Shown one piece after another: positions 30,301 to 39,303 of a stretch of DNA of 64,000 nucleotides. The stretch spans positions 104,639,891 through 104,703,890 of the forward strand of contig OX439036.1 in assembly GCA_949317995.1 (NCBI GenBank), written 5' to 3'. Each line of letters begins with the position of its first letter. Position 1 is the stretch's first letter. The translations under genes were made by a program, and so were the position numbers. The notes beneath the pieces were generated by a model. It worked only from the letters and a program-made list of their open reading frames with translations, searched no databases and was not told the origin of the DNA. The stretch is from Acholoe squamosa (taxonomy: Eukaryota > Annelida > Polychaeta > Phyllodocida > Polynoidae).

Positions 30301-30885
30301 ACTGAAGCCACCGTCAATCTGGTCTACGAGATCCAGAGGCGGGAGGAAGATAAAATCAGGGAGCTGGAAAGGAAGAAGGTCGAGGAGGCCCTCGAGTCCT
30401 GCCGGCGAAAACAGAAGGAAGCCGAAAAGCTTAAAGAGTTTCACGAAGCTGAAAACTCCAGATATATCCATCGATTTAAGGAGGCGGACCTCAAGTTTTT
30501 CTTGGCATTCGGGAAACATCTGGAGGAGTGGGACGGCTTACCGTCGTCTCTCATCTTCGTTCCAGAGATACCCCCGGATGCCCCGCCAGCCCCGGCTACT
30601 CCACCGGTCCTGGCCACTCCACCGGTCCCGGCTGCTCCGCCGATTCCGGCAGCTCTCTTGCTCCCACCCCCCACTTGGAACCGGGCTGTCCCAACTGCCA
30701 CGGTTGCTGCACCAGCATCCGAGGCAATGGACAGCCCGTCCGCAGTGATGAGGGCCTTGAGCTTGGGGAGCGAGACTCCCAGCGAGGCTTCAGCGGCGCT
30801 CTCTACGAGCAGCTGTAGCAGCTCGGCTCCATCTGCCTCAGTTGAGCCGGCTGAGAAGATGGACACAGATCCTGAAGATCTTTGA
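27379..30885 (+). CDS. Retrotransposon 2 third ORF: zinc-finger, RGG and coiled-coil protein
   Basis: 1,168 codons from the ATG at 27379, in an excellent context (gccATGG); an in-frame TTG 21 bases upstream is less likely. No signal peptide or membrane segment, so not an envelope. In order: acidic N-terminal region; Lys/Arg-rich Ser/Pro/Thr linker (about residues 270-430); Cys cluster CFADCAYDTVHYMC (near 485); two C2H2-like fingers, CPFESC...HIVEFH (about 564-592) and CVLGDR...HCDG...HLQKAH (about 602-633); Arg/Gly-rich RGRGRGG stretches (about 858-890); a charged coiled coil (about 945-1055); an Ala/Pro-rich tail. The layout suggests a nuclear or RNP nucleic-acid-binding accessory protein. 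I know no named family for it. Confidence 0.9.
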   Translation: MAQGTIDAARQTANIPLEQDEDPKVPSRVEESMDSSTEEAARTLTAMAEATDRERMPPPPPPRPERPSTTDASGSKVDVLDIPMYPPGFRTPIRRLAHVDRQEGIVYTSWGTYIPMHASMFGCGPMAVEQGVPEPIPDELKTMVMDSCSDELADNMPVSWLRNYLKLAENMATNENLARAVLISAGIIQKATELRESESDMDTDSTVTLSSVETDRVKRLTRKPAPKGPLTESDLEAEDVRIAVERSTTETDPAADIPEAPGEISEEDISRQQAAVEAKRIELAKQQKELTAARRAHRKQQAQRKTEISSDSDSPVSGRRSPRTGDRSRRESDSSPEVPAQPTKVVRRKKKNGAKASPVEPTPPTKPRGKGKPKTPAPTTTTTTVATSVTASSAASTSGAKTKSPTKAPTGTTTSSRAGRRGADIYTDSEESESDPELPESAKSDLESVTTWEEMTTDVPKDDNQKWMWKNAAEGFKERTPRCFADCAYDTVHYMCPSAVNKDGDSDDEEWMKSGPSDTPVGKFYLIWIDQLKSKLGSTYSYEARTKVQWAMTQWGPTGNRRRCPFESCQLSLTGEKMFETKPRFARHIVEFHMHHKPVMMCVLGDRPGKHCDGSFSTHRRRDMALHLQKAHGIGLEKTRKRAIKCFSELLANWSALSIKEVKEQAFETGFCSWKSGNLLTYFQTNSSSTKFGMPSEVHLKVKKWRGDDKREKAKARSKGPNGGTVTTTASKRTRADRSVSPSGGKDQPRPANPADRRESGQQVSALEMPGNQARRSGSQATASATPATSTPAPAEQRPGEASGGQDDGGELLAPPSGYSTWWAGEGSSGKRPTYSEYAAKFPSMGPAGPESQVLTPLGRAKARGRGRGGLESTRGSPGGGRGRGGITVEGPSAPPTGTPPVSVEAPAPPPVIVPPTGPRVPLMELISGTLSGLQDPNTFVDHRDVRTVQIQNELMEEWQALHRQKSVDYWRVMTEATVNLVYEIQRREEDKIRELERKKVEEALESCRRKQKEAEKLKEFHEAENSRYIHRFKEADLKFFLAFGKHLEEWDGLPSSLIFVPEIPPDAPPAPATPPVLATPPVPAAPPIPAALLLPPPTWNRAVPTATVAAPASEAMDSPSAVMRALSLGSETPSEASAALSTSSCSSSAPSASVEPAEKMDTDPEDL

Positions 30886-31639
30886 GTGTCCATCTGTTGG
30901 TGTCTCCTGGTACCCGAGGGTAAATGCATTTAATATGCCAGAGGCACTGTTCCTTACGCTGGACTCCTGATACCTGGATCGTAACCTGCAGCGAGGATGG
31001 ACGCTAACCCGAACACCCAATGGACTACAACATCTAACCGGGTCTCCATCTTCCCATCTTCATCAGGGCACATCATAACAGCAACGTGGTTTGCCACCAC
31101 ACGTATGTCGCCGGATGGAGCTGCAGAAACCAGTCGTTCCAGGTTCGCCGGAAGTCCGGTATATTGTAAGGGTGATCCTGCTACCCTGGTAGGACACCTA
31201 TATTTCATATTTTGTATAAATTTTTTTATATATCGTATATTATATTCTTGTAAGTAAAAGTCAAAATTTTTTCGGGTTATTTACCCCACCTCGGGTCGGT
31301 AAAAACATTGTAAAAATTTTTCAATATCACCTTACTACACATCGAATATTCTTCGTCGCGTCTCATGTTTAATAATAACACACGTGTAATATTATCACCA
31401 TAGGTCGATGGTCCATAAGGGGCCACTTCCTATTTTTGTTATTATTTATAAACACTTCGGGTTATATACGATGATGCCTTATTGTGTACATATAACTTAT
31501 AATGCCCCTTAAATGTTCTATATTTAATACGAACTGTGTATATATAGACTTACCTATTTATTTATAACACCACTATATAAAGTCAACAATAGTTACTTGT
31601 TAATCACACACAACCCTAGGTAAAGTCTAGTGGGGGTGG
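30886..31639 (+). other. Retrotransposon 2 3' non-coding region and polypurine tract
   Basis: About 750 bases with no ORF, becoming very AT-rich after 31200. The G-rich tract AGTGGGGGTGG at 31629-31639 abuts the 3' LTR and fits a polypurine tract. Confidence 0.75.
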
Positions 31640-32003
31640 TGTAGGGGCCGGCATCATTGTATATATATTAGTGCCGTTCATCCGAGAGACGTGTTCGTGT
31701 GGTGCTTGTTCCTTCTATGCTAGCTAGGTGTCGCTTTGCGATACCTCGTTGGTACAAGAGGGGGCAGCACCATGCCTCGCGTCCAGCTCCTACTAAGGAG
31801 CCGGACGAGCGGCAGAAGGGGACTGGACATGGTCCAGTCCAGACGCTAATACTTTGTCATCAGAGAGATTGAATAAAGTCCTACCCGAGAGGTAGGGGTT
31901 TCTGGGGCTTTGCCCAACCCGAACTACTCGTGTTGTGTTGGTACATCTAGTGGTAAGCGAGCCAAAGAGCCACCCAACATATAAGTCAATACGAACCATT
32001 ACA
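31640..32003 (+). repeat. Retrotransposon 2, 3' LTR
   Basis: 364 bases; I see no difference from the 5' LTR. Poly(A) signal AATAAA at 31872-31877. Confidence 0.96.
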
Positions 32004-32007
32004 GAAG

Positions 32008-32540
32008 TAATCCTTAAGCACTCAAAACAGTATTCAAATAAGTGCCTGTCTCGTTTGAGCGCTGGGGGTAGAGTAGGAATGAAATTTGTGAGCACCCAGG
32101 TACCTATAGGGGCCATTACGGTACCTGGGGACCAACCTCCATGTTCAGATAATCAGTGACTAGCACTGCACCTATCAGTAATTCATCATTTAGGGCCATT
32201 TTCCACCACCCGATATGAGTGCTCTATCGGCCGATAGCTGCCCCAAACAACCACCTCGGCCGATGGGGCTGCCATAGGGTTCAATGGTGGGACATGGTCT
32301 CTGTCGGCAGAAAATAGCATCTACTATGGGTCTAGTGGCCGATAGAGGGGCCATATTGGGTGGTGGAAAGTTGCCCGTATGAGCACCCAGTGTACCCCGG
32401 CACTTATACGAGACAGGCACTTATTTGAATACTGTTTTTAGTGCATATATAAGATTAATTTCAATACTCCTTTACCCCAGGCGCTTATTCGAGACTAGTG
32501 CTTATTTGAGACCCCGGCGCTTAAACGGCCATTATGGTAC
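32008..32540. mobile_element. Right portion of an inverted-repeat element (target of retrotransposon 2)
   Basis: The arm gtattcaaataagtgcctg (about 32034-32052) recurs in reverse complement at about 32412-32432. Continuing outward, 32450-32535 is the reverse complement of the sequence left of retrotransposon 2 (19096-19150). Without retrotransposon 2 the two pieces make one element of about 600 bases with arms of over 100 bases. A further internal inverted repeat (ccaccaccc / gggtggtgg) lies at about 32200-32365. Non-autonomous DNA transposon; no ORF. Confidence 0.8.
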
Positions 32541-33365
32541 TATCAGCAACCTTGAGAAGTTGAAAATAATGTCCTCTAATTGGGGTAAATGTGAATGGAA
32601 AATGGCTTTGTTCACCTACCATAAGAGTCAAAGGGAGCACATCCATCTTTCCTTTCTGTGCACGTAACGCTGGGAGCTGATGTAAGGGGAAAAAAGGTTC
32701 AGGAACCACGAAAGTATGTGAGCAATTAGAATTTAATGTAACATTTTGCAGAATATGAATTCCACCAGAGCTGACGACAATAACCAGGTTGATCATCATT
32801 TTGCAGCTTTAAGACAGGCTTTTCTAATTATTACCTTAATACCCCGTGTATAAGGGACGGCTTATAGTTATACACTATAAAAAATAACTGTTGAATCTAT
32901 GAGGGATCCTTGTAAAATCGAACAGTGAGCCACCCTAATTACATAACAGGGGGCCAGTGTAGTTTTTACAAGAAACTCCAGGTGGCAGTGTGGTAGTACA
33001 AGGAATCTCTACAAATATAATAACATCTCTGTGAAAATAACGATGGATCTCTGGCAAACTTGGGACGAGGAATCCTTCATTATTTCAATGACATTTATTT
33101 TACAGTGTACGCAAGGATAGACCCTGGGTGTGCCTTATGGGCTGGGGGAAACATTTTTCTAAATTCTCAGACCTTAAAGGGTTGAATTATTACATACAAT
33201 GACAACTTCAGGATTGTGAACCAAGATTTAATTGTCATGATAGGCCTAATAAAGGTTCGGCCGCCATGAAATTCATGGAATTGATGTGGCCAAACTGGAA
33301 GAAGAAAAAAATGCAGTTGACCTTTCTTCCAACATGGTGTAAAGAGAGTATAAACTGATTATAGC
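32541..33365. other. Intron sequence, no gene seen
   Basis: AT-rich intronic DNA between the inverted-repeat elements. No exon-like segment with paired splice sites was seen. Confidence 0.55.
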
Positions 33366-33609
33366 CAGTGCTCCACTAGGCGGCACGGCGCGGCAGCCTT
33401 ACAGGCGGCACAGATTTTCCTCTGATCTTTTTGTTTTTGTTTACATTATACTCAGTTTCATGTGAATGTCATGGCAGTTTCGCGCGTTATTGACGTGAAA
33501 TTGCCGAGACATTCACGAGAGTAGAGGTGACTAGCTGAAAGGATACCCCAATGCAAGGAAAATCTGTGCCGCCTGTAATGCTGCCGCCCCTTGCCGCTTA
33601 GTGGGGCTT
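33366..33609. mobile_element. MITE with about 54-bp inverted ends beside the CTLD1 exon
   Basis: Left arm 33366-33420 (ctccactaggcggcac ... cagattttcc) is matched in reverse complement at 33556-33609 with some mismatches. The right end lies 13 bases from the exon end at 33623, so it touches the splice donor region. No ORF. Confidence 0.8.
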
Positions 33610-33622
33610 AGGCTTTACTCAC

Positions 33623-33834
33623 CAGCAGTTTCTTGACATAAAACTGGGTAGGGTTTCCAGCAGTCCTCTGGTTTGAAAGTGTTTGAGACAACTGAGCTCT
33701 GGAGTATCATGCAATTTGATGACCACTGTGGTGGGTATTCATGCCATACACCTAGTGTGAGAGGCGACCCATCCCTCCATCTATATGAGTAGCTATTGAT
33801 CTCATACTTTAAGCCTGTCCACAGTCCGCCCGGC
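33623..33834 (-). CDS. Host gene 1 exon: C-type lectin domain 1, second half
   Basis: Phase 2 in (acceptor aactacag), phase 1 out (donor gtgagt). Reads PGGLWTGLKYEIN... SSNCMIL... EDCWKPYPVLCQETA, with the WTGL core and the last three CTLD cysteines. It lacks QPD/EPN and WND motifs. The junction with 39012-39156 reads TTER/PGGLWTGL. The 5.2-kb intron between the halves contains a foldback element. Confidence 0.88.
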
Positions 33835-34144
33835 CTGTAGTTACAGGGTAACATTCTGGTTAGGATGTCATCACTATAGGTACAAACTAATGCACAGAAG
33901 TAAACGACAATGGCCTTCATTGTGGTCGGCCCAGCCTGAGGGAGGCTGTCTACCCCGAGGGTCGAGGGCCTCGAGATAGCACAATGTATGCCTGGGAGTG
34001 TAGATCTGTATTTAATTCATTTTTGGAACAGGCTATAGCCTGTTCCATTGCACTCACATGGGACGTTGATTGCACACGGAATCGGACAGTCCAATTACCC
34101 ATGAGTCGACCTGTGCTATTGTATCAATAAATAGCACTAGTAGC

Positions 34145-34285
34145 ACTGACTAACTGCTGATAGATGGGCGATTTATGGCAGTTTACCACAGCCCAGTGCG
34201 TCCCCGTCAGGACGCACGGTCAATGCGTCCTACGTCCGGCTCGGTAAACTGCCATAAAGCGACCATCTATCAGCAGTTAGTCAGT
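34145..34285. repeat. 43-bp near-perfect hairpin repeat
   Basis: 34145-34187 and 34243-34285 are inverted copies with two mismatches. The loop holds a further 8-bp perfect inverted repeat (GTGCGTCC/GGACGCAC, 34196-34217). A related copy of one arm lies at about 35688-35740. A second short inverted repeat (cctcgcgtataaggcgc type) follows at 34318-34375. Confidence 0.8.
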
Positions 34286-35289
34286 GATAGACTAATTGCT
34301 GACAAATACCGTAATACCTCGCGTATAAGGCGCGCCTTATACATGAGGATAGGGGTGCGCCCTATATGCGAGGTATATATATTGACTAATTGCTGACAAA
34401 TAGTGAGTAATTACTTATATTATATTGACTAATTGCTGACAAATAGTGAGCAATTACTAACATATATTGACTAAATGCTGATAAAATCTAAGTAATATCT
34501 ACCATGTATTGACTTTTTGCTGACAAAAAGTGAATAAATACTAACATATAATAACTAATTTCTTACAAATAGTCCATAGATACTGACATATTTTGACAAA
34601 TACCAGTCAAGGCAAGATGCACAATTGAATCAATGGCTATGTCTCTGTTATGTATTGACCAAAATGCTGACAGATTGTGAGTAAATAATGACATCTATTG
34701 ATAATTGCTGATATTCAGTGACTAAGTACTGACATATATTGACTAATTGCTGACAAATAGTGAGTAATTACTGACATATATTGACAAATTGCTGACATAT
34801 CGTGCATTATTTCTGACATATTTTGACTAATTACTGACAAAATGTGAGTGCATCATGTCAATCTGGGCACGATGCACAAATGATTAAAATGCCATTAATC
34901 TTTTTAATGTCAATACTTAGTCACTAGGTGTATACTGACTAATTGCTGACAAATTGTAAGTAAATACTGACATATTTCGACTAATTGCTAACAAATAGTG
35001 AGTAATTACTAACATAAAAATTATATTGATTAACCGCTGACAAAAAGTGAGTAATTACTATCATACCATAGCACTAATACTAACCTTTTATAGCCCCAAA
35101 CTCAATACATGTACCATAAAACACAGATTAAAACACAAATTAAAACACAGAATTACGTCAACATTTTCAATCAAACACCAGAGAATGGAGAAATGGAAAG
35201 ATATCCATTCAGTGCAAACAGGGCTTGCGCAGGTATTGATGTGTAAAGCTTATCAACAGTGATAATGCACAGGTATGGACCACTAAATT

Positions 35290-35505
35290 CGACATGGTGA
35301 CATGGCCATTTCTTAAAAAATCGACATGTGACATGGGCCTTAGTGACATGAGGGAAAAAACAATTAGTGACATGACATAGGTGCTTTCTTAAATTCGACA
35401 TCGGACGTGATAGGTTCTTAGAGGTGACATGGGACATGGGGATTTAAGTGACAAGTACCATGACCTATTTTTAAATTCGACATGTGACATGGAGGACCCC
35501 CCATC
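35290..35505. repeat. Degenerate gacatg-rich tandem repeat
   Basis: Repeated attcgacatgtgacatgg-like units within the foldback centre. Low coding potential. Confidence 0.6.
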
Positions 35506-35868
35506 CACACCCCCACTGATATATTTTGACAAATACCAGTCAAGGCAAGATGCACAATTGAATCAATGGCTATTTCTCTGTTATATATTGACTATTTGCT
35601 GACAGATTGTGAGTAAATAATATTTGTCAGCAATGAGCCAAATCAGTCAGTACTTGCGCACTATTTGTCAGCAATTAGTCTATCACTGACTAACTGCTGA
35701 TCCCGCTGCTGATAGATGGTCGATTTATGGCAGTTTACCCATCCTGACGCAGGACACATTGACCGTGCGTCCCCGTCTTTAATTGGCTGACGGAGTGGCG
35801 TGATCCGTCACCCTGGTGCATACTCACCATTTGATTGGCTGTTGGTAGTGGCCTGATCCAGTTTCTTC

Positions 35869-36085
35869 GTGCCAATGGACAGTTAGGCAGAATGCCAACA
35901 CACTGCGCCGCTTGCTGCCCGCGTTTCTCGGCGCCAACAAACAGTTGCCGGTAGGCAGAACGCCAACACACTGCGCCACTTGCTGCCCACGTTTCTCGGT
36001 GCCAATGGACAGTTAGGCAGAACGCCAACACGTTGCGCCACTTGCTGCCCGCGTTTCTCGGCGCCAAACACACAGTTAGGCATGC
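35869..36085. repeat. Three tandem units of about 66-73 bases in the foldback centre
   Basis: Each unit contains ggcagaacgccaacacactg, then cttgctgcccgcgtttctcg. The units are GC-rich compared with the arms and start near 35872, 35938 and 36002. An imperfect palindrome (gctggtactgcag type) follows at about 36127-36170. Function unknown. Confidence 0.75.
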
Positions 36086-36089
36086 GCAA

Positions 36090-37131
36090 TTTCCCAATTT
36101 CCCAGTCCCCAGAAGCCACATGTTCGCTGGTACCGCTGGTACTGCAGCTACTGCAGCAGTACCAGCGAAAGTGTTGTTTGTTTACAATGCAGTCTGCGTT
36201 TTTGGTCCAAATGTGTTGTTATTTGAAAGAAATCTTGCTTTATTGTCGCAGTACACATGGATTATTATCACATCTCATCCTTGTTTGCCGCATGGTGCTG
36301 AGAAATTGCAGGAAATTGTTAGATTTGAACAAATCATGACACCGCCTGCTGTGCGGCCCCATTTGTGGTCCGAGATTGGTGGTCCGAGAACAGGTCTGTA
36401 TCATTCTTTCATCAATACCCTCAAAACATCGCTAAAATTGTTAAAAGTATCGATAACTTTGTTCCCATTGTGCAGATTTGAAAATAAAGACCGCCATGAC
36501 GTTCCCCAGCTCAAGCTACCCTTTATCTATAGGTCACACTATGGGAAACTCGTATTATTAAGGGAGATACGATTTATTTTGTAAAACTGCCAGTTCTTGG
36601 ACCTCTCTGCCAGTGCCTGGACTGGCGTCTGCCCCCGTGTCCCAAAAAAGCCTATAGATATTTAGATCCATTCCTTCCTCAAACCTGCCCTGTTTCGTCG
36701 GTGACACTTGAAACAGATAGGTTTTGGCAGGAGGTAGGGCGCAGGTGGACCGGCTCAGGCCGAAAAGGCTGTTATTTAAAAAAATTATTTCGCTTATTCT
36801 TTTCCGAAACAAATTTTTTAGGGGGGCATGTTCTTTAGGGGGACGAAACACCCCAAATTGATACCGAACATTCCATATCTGCACATATTATTTGCATAAT
36901 TAGCATAATTATGCAGTATCTTGGTACTCTTCAATAAAATATAGATATGTTCCATTGGTCCCTTATAGAATTCATATGCTTGCAAGTATAAACTACTGAC
37001 TGCACCTAGTGACTAGTGGAATCTGAACAGTAGAAAAGAAAGACCCCTCCTCTATAGCATCAAACAAGTTGTTCAATGGAGGCAGCCATTGCTTGATCAC
37101 ATGCTTAAACCTTTTAGATCAAAATGCTAGT
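36090..37131. other. Foldback centre, no recognised gene
   Basis: A plus-strand frame at 36033-36584 gives 183 codons but starts inside the tandem repeat and shows no domain I recognise. A minus-strand frame at 36558-36884 likewise. I see no transposase motif. Confidence 0.5.
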
Positions 37132-38215
37132 TACCTGTGCATTATCACTGTTGATAAGCTTTACACATCAATACCTGCGCAAGCCCTGTTTGCACTGAAT
37201 GGATATCTTTCCATTTCTCCATTCTCTGGTGTTTGATTGAAAATGTTGACGTAATTCTGTGTTTTAATTTGTGTTTTAATCTGTGTTTTATGGTACATGT
37301 ATTGAGTTTAGGGCTATAAAAGGTTAGTATTAGTGCTATGGTATGATAGTAATTACTCACTATTTGTCAGCGGTTAATCAATATAATTTTTATGTTAGTA
37401 ATTACTCACTATTTGTTAGCAATTAGTCGAAATATGTCAGTATTTACTTACAATTTGTCAGCAATTAGTCAGTATACACCTAGTGACTAAGTATTGACAT
37501 TAAAAAGATTAATGGCATTTTAATCATTTGTGCATCGTGCCCAGATTGACATGATGCACTCACATTTTGTCAGTAATTAGTCAAAATATGTCAGAAATAA
37601 TGCACGATATGTCAGCAATTTGTCAATATATGTCAGTAATTACTCACTATTTGTCAGCAATTAGTCAATATATGTCAGTACTTAGTCACTGAATATCAGC
37701 AATTATCAATAGATGTCATTATTTACTCACAATCTGTCAGCATTTTGGTCAATACATAACAGAGACATAGCCATTGATTCAATTGTGCATCTTGCCTTGA
37801 CTGGTATTTGTCAAAATATGTCAGTATCTATGGACTATTTGTCAGCAATTAGTTAATATATGTAAGTAATTATTCACTATTTGTCAGCAATTAGTCAATA
37901 CATGGTAGTAGTTACTTACATTTTATCAGTATTTAGTCAATATATGTTAGTAATTGCTCACTATTTGTCAGCAATTAGTCTATATGTTAGTAATTGCTCA
38001 CTATTTGTCAGCAATTATTCAATATATATTAGTAATTACTCACTACTTGTCAGCAAATAGTCAATATATATCAGTATTTACTCACATTTTGAGGCAATAA
38101 GTCAATGTACTGGTATGTCAGTACTTTGTTATTCCTACACTGTAAAAAATGTGTGTTGAACTTACACTGTCTTGTTAAAATGTCAGTGCCTAGCTATTAT
38201 TTGTTAGCAATTAGT

Positions 38216-38274
<59 letters not shown>

Positions 38275-39011
38275 TAATTAGTCACTATTTGTCAGCAAAT
38301 AGTCATAATATGTCATTAATAGTTACTGTTTTTCAGCACTTAGTTAAAACATGTCAGTACTTAGTCACTAATTGTCAGCAATTAGCCAAAATATATCACT
38401 ACTTAGTCACTATTTGTCAGTAACTAGTCAAAATATGTCAGTAGTTCCATACCATCACTGACCACTTGTCAATTGACAGTTGACATTGAAGCCTGTTCCT
38501 TAGGACTGAGTCCTTCACCTGTGACATTTTACTTTTATTTAAAAGTGGCTAAACTCACCTAATTAGCACAAAAATAGGTCATGTGACCAGCAGTGGTGAT
38601 TTAGACATGTTAAGCCACTTGGGGTTTGGCGATCAGCCTTTCAATGCTATCTCTATGGGAAGTTGTTTTTCATATTCACATAATTAGTACATCAAATCAC
38701 CATGTATACAAGTATACCTCCCCTCCAAAAAAAGAAACCACAACACTCTTTAAGAGACGTAATCAGAAGGAGAACACTGATTTAAGGAAGTTGGAAATCG
38801 CAAGAAGATGGCATGATACCAACATCAATTGCATAGAAAAGGCTGATGTAAGATATAAAATAATTACAAAAGACCATAGCCTCTTCTTCAGAAAAGCCTG
38901 ATGTGAGGGGGGGGGGTCTGGCTCCATTTCAATTCACTATGATCAGCTATGATTATTATATAAGTTTAGGAATCGATAATTTCCCCCAATATAAAAAAAA
39001 CAACAACCAAC

Positions 39012-39156
39012 CTTTCAGTTGTTTTCATGGCATCAAACATCTCTGTGGTCTTGAATTCCGCCAGAGTCCAACCTCGGCTTGTGCATACCTCTGCTGCTTC
39101 ATAATACTCTCTGGTTTCCTTAGAGTAATAGCAAACCTGCTCATCGACACACACAG
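39012..39156 (-). CDS. Host gene 1 exon: C-type lectin domain 1, first half
   Basis: Phase 1 in (acceptor ttttccag), phase 2 out (donor gttggt, a weak match). 145 bases reading AVCVDEQVCYYSKETREYYEAAEVCTSRGWTLAEF.... The extra cysteine pair before the first core Cys marks a long-form CTLD. Joins 42325-42438 upstream in phase 1 and 33623-33834 downstream in phase 2. An 82-base copy of its 3' end and donor lies at 47794-47875. Confidence 0.86.
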
Positions 39157-39303
39157 CTGGAAAAAACATTACAGTGTCATGGCTGTATCATGTACACTTT
39201 TACTATGCCACAAATTGTAACATATAATTGTATTAAGTTAAAAGACCAAAGCAACCGGTCCAATGGTCCACTGACCAAGAACAATGGTGTATATAATTAT
39301 CTA

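Larger units (their letters stand above)
19156..32003 (+). mobile_element. Ty3/gypsy LTR retrotransposon 2 (12.85 kb), intact, three ORFs
   Basis: Two 364-base LTRs (19156-19519, 31640-32003) that I read as identical, flanked by a 4-base GAAG target duplication (19152-19155, 32004-32007). Interior: primer-binding site, long gag, pol in the PR-RT-RNaseH-IN order of Ty3/gypsy, an intergenic block, a 1,168-codon third ORF, about 750 bases of 3' non-coding DNA, and a G-rich polypurine tract. All ORFs are open, so the copy is very young and possibly active. It lies antisense to host gene 1 in the intron between CTLD1 and CTLD2. Confidence 0.96.
34388..38460. mobile_element. Foldback element: 885-bp inverted arms of short tandem repeats
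   Basis: The left arm (34388-35275) and right arm (37132-38018) are reverse complements, nearly identical over their inner halves (35047-35262 and 37145-37360 give the same translation on opposite strands). Each arm is built of diverged units of roughly 40 bases around gactaattgctgacaaata. The right arm continues as looser repeats to about 38460 with a TA microsatellite (about 38218-38270). The 1.86-kb centre has no transposase-like ORF. This matches the structure of Foldback-type elements. Confidence 0.85.

Noticed and set aside
7620-30885. Third ORFs as retroviral envelope genes
   Set aside because: Neither has a signal peptide, transmembrane helix or fusion-like segment; both are basic zinc-finger proteins.
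27408-30929. Long minus-strand ORFs opposite retrotransposon 2 ORF3
   Set aside because: High GC and codon bias leave the antisense frames open; no domains, and the plus-strand ORF has the start context, fingers and coiled coil.
36033-36584. 183-codon plus-strand frame in the foldback centre as a transposase
   Set aside because: It begins inside the tandem repeat and shows no catalytic or DNA-binding motif I recognise.
35047-37360. Identical 71-residue ORFs on opposite strands (35047-35262 and 37145-37360)
   Set aside because: They are the two arms of the foldback element, not genes; the composition is that of the AT-rich repeat.
34145-38460. CRISPR-like array
   Set aside because: Units are diverged, lack unique spacers of constant size and lie in an animal intron; this is foldback repeat structure.
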